A stretch of DNA of 10,328 bases from Candidatus Hydrogenedentota bacterium (GTDB taxonomy: Bacteria > Hydrogenedentota > Hydrogenedentia > Hydrogenedentales > JAEUWI01). Positions 6,530-10,328 of this stretch are shown in pieces. Positions within the stretch are counted from its first letter, which is position 1, and each line of letters begins with the position of its first letter. The position numbers and the translations under genes are program-made. The stretch spans positions 1 to 10,328 of the forward strand of contig JAUIKJ010000069.1 in the NCBI GenBank assembly GCA_030430835.1. The letters run 5' to 3'. The notes under the pieces are model-generated. The model had not been told where the DNA came from and made no database searches. It worked only from the letters and a program-made list of their open reading frames with translations.

Positions 6530-7558
6530 ATGCGCATGCATACGCGCCCTATCGACTCCCGGGCCACCCTGGCCCTGACCGCCCTCTGCACCGCCTTTCT
6601 CGCAGCCTGCGGCGGATCCGGCACATCCAGCGGCGCGCCGGAAACGACCTACATCAAGATCGGTACCGCCAGCCAGACCGGTGTCTATTACCCCGTTGGC
6701 GCGGGCATCGCCCAGTGGGTCAACAAGGCCCAATCCGATCACGGGGTCCAGGCCTCCGTCGAGGCGACAGACGGCTCGGTCTTTAACATCAACGCGCTCA
6801 TGACCGGTGACCTCGACTTTGGCATCGTGCAGGCCGACCGGCAATACCAGGCGGTCCATGGTGAAGCGGAATGGGCGGCGCATGGGGCGCAGTCGAATCT
6901 GCGTGCGGTGTGCAGCCTCTACACCGAGATGGTGACCCTGGCGGCGGCGGAGGATGCGGGCATCGAACAGGTAGGCGACCTGAAGGGCAAACGCGTAAAC
7001 ATTGGCAATCCCGGATCCGGCACGCGGGTCAACGCCATCGATGTGCTCACGGCCGCCGGCCTCGATCCGGAAACCGACATCGACACGCAAGACATAACCG
7101 CGGGCGAATCGCCGAAGCTCTTTCAGGACAACCGTCTCGACGCCTTCTTCTTCACCGTGGGCCACCCCGCCGGCACCTTCATGGAGCTTACCGCGGGGAC
7201 GCGACCCGCGCGCTTCGTGTCCATTGCGGGTCCGGCGGTTACTTCCCTCATTGCGAGCAAACCCTATTACAGTACCGCCAACATTCCCGTTGCAGACTAC
7301 CCGGGCATTCTGAATACCTCCGACGCGGCGACAATCGGATTGAAGACGACCCTGGTCACCTCGGCCACCGTCAGCGATGATGTGGTCTACGCGGTAACCA
7401 AGGCGATATTCGACAACCTCGACGCCTTCCGCGGCACGCATGCCGCCCTGAACTACCTGAAGGCGGAAGAGATGGTGCAGGGAAACTTCGCGCCGCTTCA
7501 CCCCGGCGCGGCCCGCTACTTCCAGGAGGCCGGCCTGCTGCCGGCCACGGGGGCCTAG
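6530..7558 (+). CDS. TAXI-family TRAP transporter solute-binding lipoprotein
   Basis: This is the extracytoplasmic receptor of a TRAP transporter, which captures an organic solute and hands it to the permease. The 342-residue product begins with a short basic region and a hydrophobic segment ending in a lipobox LAAC with Cys27, so it should be a membrane-anchored lipoprotein. The mature protein opens with IKIGTASQTGVYYPVGAGIA (from residue 42), the hallmark of TAXI receptors. TDGSVFNINALMTGDLDFGI, GDLKGKRVNIGNPGSGTR and AFFFTVGHPAG follow as expected. The ATG at 6530 is chosen because AAGGAG lies at 6520-6525 and because it gives a compact signal peptide; the ATG at 6536 is also possible. A TTG frame back to 6473 would add 19 residues before the signal sequence and coincides with a promoter-like box. 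The hydrolase gene starts 1 nt after its stop. The bound substrate cannot be told from the sequence. Confidence 0.92.
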   Translation: MRMHTRPIDSRATLALTALCTAFLAACGGSGTSSGAPETTYIKIGTASQTGVYYPVGAGIAQWVNKAQSDHGVQASVEATDGSVFNINALMTGDLDFGIVQADRQYQAVHGEAEWAAHGAQSNLRAVCSLYTEMVTLAAAEDAGIEQVGDLKGKRVNIGNPGSGTRVNAIDVLTAAGLDPETDIDTQDITAGESPKLFQDNRLDAFFFTVGHPAGTFMELTAGTRPARFVSIAGPAVTSLIASKPYYSTANIPVADYPGILNTSDAATIGLKTTLVTSATVSDDVVYAVTKAIFDNLDAFRGTHAALNYLKAEEMVQGNFAPLHPGAARYFQEAGLLPATGA

Positions 7559-7559
7559 C

Positions 7560-8465
7560 ATGAGCAAGCAACAACTGCAGCCGCTGGTCGACGCGCTCTG
7601 GGAATGGAGTAAGAATCCACCCAAGAGCCTCGCGGCACTCCGCGAAAGCTACGAGGAGTTTTCGGCCGCGTTGCCGCGTCCGGAGGATGTCACCCGGGAA
7701 GATGCCGTAGCCGCAGATCGTCCCGTGGCCTGGTTCACGCCCCCGGCGGGCGACGCAAATCGTGTGATTCTCTACCTGCACGGCGGTGCCTACATCCTCG
7801 GTTCGCTGAACACCCACGCAGCGATCATGAGTCAGGTCGCTGACGCCACGAAAATGCGCGTGCTGGGCCTGGACTATCGTCTGGCGCCGGAGCATCCGCA
7901 CCCCGCCGCCGTGGAGGATGCAACGGCATGCTACCGCTGGTTGCTCGATCAGGGCCACGCGCCGGAGCAGATTGTCTTCATGGGCGATTCCGCGGGTGGT
8001 GGGCTCGTAGTGGCCGCGATGCTCAAAGCGCGTGACGAGGGGCTGCCCCTGCCCGTGGCTGGGGTCTGCTTCTCGCCCTGGACCGACATGGAAGGTCTGG
8101 GCAATTCCATGGAGACCCGCGCCAAGGAGGACCCTATCATTCAGAAGCGTGAGGTGCTTCAGTACGCACGCATGTTCCTGGGCGACGCCGACCGGCGCGA
8201 CCCCTATGCAGCACCGCTCCATGGCGACCTGGAAGGTCTGCCGCCGCTGATGATTCAGGTGGGCACCGCCGAGACCTTGCTCGACGATTCGACCCGGCTC
8301 GCCGCGCGCGCGGAAGCCGCCGGCGTAGAGGTCACGCTCCAGATCTGGGAAGACATGATCCATGTCTGGCACCGCTATGGGCCCGCGCTCGATGAAGCGA
8401 TGGACGCCATCGCGCAGGCGGCGGCCTTCGTGCGCGAGAAGACCGGCGTGGCCGTGCGCGCATGA
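7560..8465 (+). CDS. Alpha/beta-hydrolase, hormone-sensitive lipase (HSL/family IV) esterase type
   Basis: A 301-residue serine hydrolase expected to cleave carboxylic esters or a related bond. It carries the HSL-group oxyanion motif HGGAY (74-78), followed by LDYRLAPEHPHPAAVEDA (104-121), typical of this family. The nucleophile elbow is GDSAGGG with Ser144, the likely acid is Asp242 in ETLLDDS, and the likely histidine is His268 in DMIHVWH, so the triad appears complete. No signal peptide is visible, so it should work in the cytoplasm. It starts 1 nt after the TAXI receptor gene, and its stop overlaps the permease start by 4 nt, so the three are almost certainly co-translated. This position suggests it acts on the transported compound. 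The ester substrate is unknown, and amidase or carbamate hydrolysis is not excluded. Confidence 0.93.
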   Translation: MSKQQLQPLVDALWEWSKNPPKSLAALRESYEEFSAALPRPEDVTREDAVAADRPVAWFTPPAGDANRVILYLHGGAYILGSLNTHAAIMSQVADATKMRVLGLDYRLAPEHPHPAAVEDATACYRWLLDQGHAPEQIVFMGDSAGGGLVVAAMLKARDEGLPLPVAGVCFSPWTDMEGLGNSMETRAKEDPIIQKREVLQYARMFLGDADRRDPYAAPLHGDLEGLPPLMIQVGTAETLLDDSTRLAARAEAAGVEVTLQIWEDMIHVWHRYGPALDEAMDAIAQAAAFVREKTGVAVRA

Positions 8466-10328
8466 CGCAGCCGGACCCGGCACCAGACGCCGGTGCGGAA
8501 GCCGCGCGCCGGCTGGTTGAGGAACGCGAGTTCGGTGCGCGCGACACGGGAATCGCCCGCTGGCTGATTCCAGTGGTCGCAGCGATGTGGTCCGTCTTTC
8601 AACTCGCCGTGCCCGCACCCTTTCTGGGCGACCTGCTCGCCATCGACTCCGTGTACGTGCGATCCGCGCATCTCGTCTTCGCGATTGTACTGGTCTACCT
8701 GAGTTTTCCGGCGCTGCGTTCGGGATGGATCGCGGCGTGGATGATGCGTCCCGCGGCGCCGGACGCGCCGGGCTACCTGCGCGCATCCCGGGCGATCCTG
8801 AACTGGAAGGGCCGCTGGCTGAGCGGCCACCGAATCGGCGTCATTGACCTTGCACTGGCGATCGCCGCGGGCGCGGCCGCCGCCTACTACGCAATCGATT
8901 ACAACGGCATCGCAGAGCGATCCGGCCTGCCGCTGACGCGCGACCTGGTCGTGGGCATCGTGCTGGTGGTGTTGCTGCTGGAGGCCGCACGCCGGGCCTT
9001 GGGTCCGGCCTTGCCCATCGTCGCTGCGCTCTTCCTCGGCTACGCGCTCTTCGCGCAAGAGTTGCCGCAGGTGCTCGCCTTTCGCAGCGTGAGCCTGGAG
9101 CGGCTCGTGAGCCAGTTGTCGATGTCCACACAGGGCATCTACGGCATGCCACTCTACGTTTCTGCCTCCACCGTCTTTCTCTTTGTGCTCTTCGGCGCGA
9201 TGCTGGAGAAGACCGGCGGCGGCGCATTCTTCGTGCGGCTGGCCTTCGCGTTGCTCGGCGGCTTCAAGGGCGGCCCGGCGAAGGCCGCCGTGCTGGGCAG
9301 CGGCCTGACCGGCATGGTCTCCGGCTCCAGCATCGCCAACGTGGTGACCACCGGCACCTTCACGATTCCCTTGATGAAGAAGGCAGGCTATCCCGCGGAA
9401 AAGGCCGCGGCGATCGAAGTCGCCGCGAGCACGAACGGCCAGCTCATGCCGCCCATCATGGGAGCGGCCGCCTTCATCATCGCCGAGTTCTGCAGCGTGC
9501 CCTATATCGAAGTTGTGCGCGCCGCCTTCATCCCGGCGATTTGCTCCTACCTCGCGCTGATCTACATCACGCACCTCGAAGCCTCGAAGCTCGGCCTCAA
9601 GGCCGTGCCGCGCGAGGAGCTACCCCAGTTGCGCGCGGTGCTGCTCGAAGGCATGCACTTCCTCGTGCCGCTCGCCTTTCTGCTCTATTGTCTCGTCATC
9701 CGCCGGTACTCGCCGGAGCTCTCCGCCTTCTGGGCAATCCTCGTCCTCGCGGCGACCGCCGCGGTCTACAACGCCGTGACCATCGGCTGGCGCGGGGAAG
9801 GGTGGGGGCGCGCCGCAAAACTGACCGCCGCACAACTCGGGGACAGCCTCGTCGCCGGGGGGCGCAACATGATGTCCATCGGCGTCGCCGTGGCGGCCGC
9901 GGGCATCATCGTCGGCGTCGTGAGCCTGGGACCCGGCGACCGCATCACCGCCATCGTGGAGACCATCTCCGGCGGCAACATCTACGCGATCCTCCTGCTC
10001 ACCGCCGTGGCCTCGCTGCTCCTCGGCATGGGCCTGCCGACCACCGCGAATTACATCGTGATGGCGTCGCTGACCGCGCCCGTGATCGTTGCGCTCGCCG
10101 GCGATGCGGGCTACGTCGTGCCCATCCTCGCCGCGCATCTCTTCGTGTTCTTCTTCGGGATCCTCGCCGACGACACCCCGCCGGTCGGCCTCGCGGCCTA
10201 TGCCGCGGCCGCCATCGCGCGATCCCGGCCGATGAACACCGGCGTGCAGGGCTTCGTCTACGACATGCGCACGGCCATCCTGCCCTTCATGTTCTTCTTC
10301 AACACGGACCTGCTGCTGATGGACGTCG
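8462..10328 (+). CDS. TRAP transporter fused permease (DctQ-like plus DctM-like), 3' end outside window
   Basis: The frame runs open from the ATG at 8462 to the right edge, giving 622 residues so far with no stop. The ATG overlaps the hydrolase stop (ATGA), which supports the start. TAXI-type TRAP systems commonly use one fused permease, and this protein fits. A hydrophilic N-terminus of about 30 residues is followed by several membrane segments (about 33-50, 70-88, 125-145, 160-200) and then the DctM-like core. The core contains GSGLTGMVSGSSIANVVTTG (279-298), STNGQLMPPIMGAAAF, and GMGLPTTANYIVMAS (522-536), all typical of the large TRAP permease. It is expected to import a substrate delivered by the upstream lipoprotein, driven by an ion gradient. 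In many relatives that ion is Na+, which is inference here. The missing C-terminus may hold a further domain. Confidence 0.93.
   Translation, partial: MTQPDPAPDAGAEAARRLVEEREFGARDTGIARWLIPVVAAMWSVFQLAVPAPFLGDLLAIDSVYVRSAHLVFAIVLVYLSFPALRSGWIAAWMMRPAAPDAPGYLRASRAILNWKGRWLSGHRIGVIDLALAIAAGAAAAYYAIDYNGIAERSGLPLTRDLVVGIVLVVLLLEAARRALGPALPIVAALFLGYALFAQELPQVLAFRSVSLERLVSQLSMSTQGIYGMPLYVSASTVFLFVLFGAMLEKTGGGAFFVRLAFALLGGFKGGPAKAAVLGSGLTGMVSGSSIANVVTTGTFTIPLMKKAGYPAEKAAAIEVAASTNGQLMPPIMGAAAFIIAEFCSVPYIEVVRAAFIPAICSYLALIYITHLEASKLGLKAVPREELPQLRAVLLEGMHFLVPLAFLLYCLVIRRYSPELSAFWAILVLAATAAVYNAVTIGWRGEGWGRAAKLTAAQLGDSLVAGGRNMMSIGVAVAAAGIIVGVVSLGPGDRITAIVETISGGNIYAILLLTAVASLLLGMGLPTTANYIVMASLTAPVIVALAGDAGYVVPILAAHLFVFFFGILADDTPPVGLAAYAAAAIARSRPMNTGVQGFVYDMRTAILPFMFFFNTDLLLMDV

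Noticed and set aside
7371..9574. Two long minus-strand open frames (7371-8786 and 8375-9574) under the hydrolase and permease genes
   Set aside because: Both give Arg/Gly/His-rich products without motifs and lie opposite well supported genes; high GC explains their length.

Overview
The window is GC-rich, tightly packed bacterial DNA, and it reads as chromosome rather than plasmid or phage. It carries core genes (acpP, fabF, rnc and a membrane pyrophosphatase) flanked by accessory functions: a sialidase-like protein, a ParD/ParE toxin-antitoxin pair and a TAXI-type TRAP transporter operon. The gene mix, protein style and GC content would fit an uncultured, polysaccharide-feeding, PVC- or Hydrogenedentota-like bacterium. 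That placement is an impression from the sequences only and is not secure.

Left part (1-1846). The 3' end of a sialidase/BNR-type beta-propeller gene enters on the + strand and stops at 878. Converging on it from the minus strand is a type II toxin-antitoxin operon, parD (1488 to 1225) then parE (1228 to 911), with a 4-nt start/stop overlap. Upstream of parD is an inverted-repeat cluster that looks like an autoregulatory operator. The rest of the gap up to 1785 has no supportable gene. At its right edge lies a strong intrinsic terminator for the next operon.

Central part (1847-6246, all minus strand). The genes read leftwards as acpP, fabF, rnc, hppA. Acyl carrier protein, ketoacyl-ACP synthase II and RNase III form a widely conserved bacterial cluster. 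Here a K+-dependent membrane pyrophosphatase gene follows rnc after only 49 nt, and the series ends at the hairpin terminator near 1786-1822. A good sigma70-like promoter with a perfect inverted repeat in its spacer lies upstream of acpP. Two stem-loops sit between acpP and fabF, where attenuation or processing could separate high ACP expression from the rest.

Right part (6473-10328, + strand). Divergent from acpP is an operon of three tightly coupled genes: a TAXI-family lipoprotein solute receptor, a cytoplasmic HSL-type alpha/beta-hydrolase (1-nt gap) and a fused TRAP permease (4-nt overlap, running off the window). The likely logic is capture of an organic solute outside the membrane, import by the permease, and ester cleavage in the cytoplasm by the hydrolase. 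The substrate is unknown.

No unmistakably new system is visible. The points most worth following are the hydrolase inside the TAXI-TRAP operon, the two membrane glutamates in the pyrophosphatase, and the regulatory structures around acpP.
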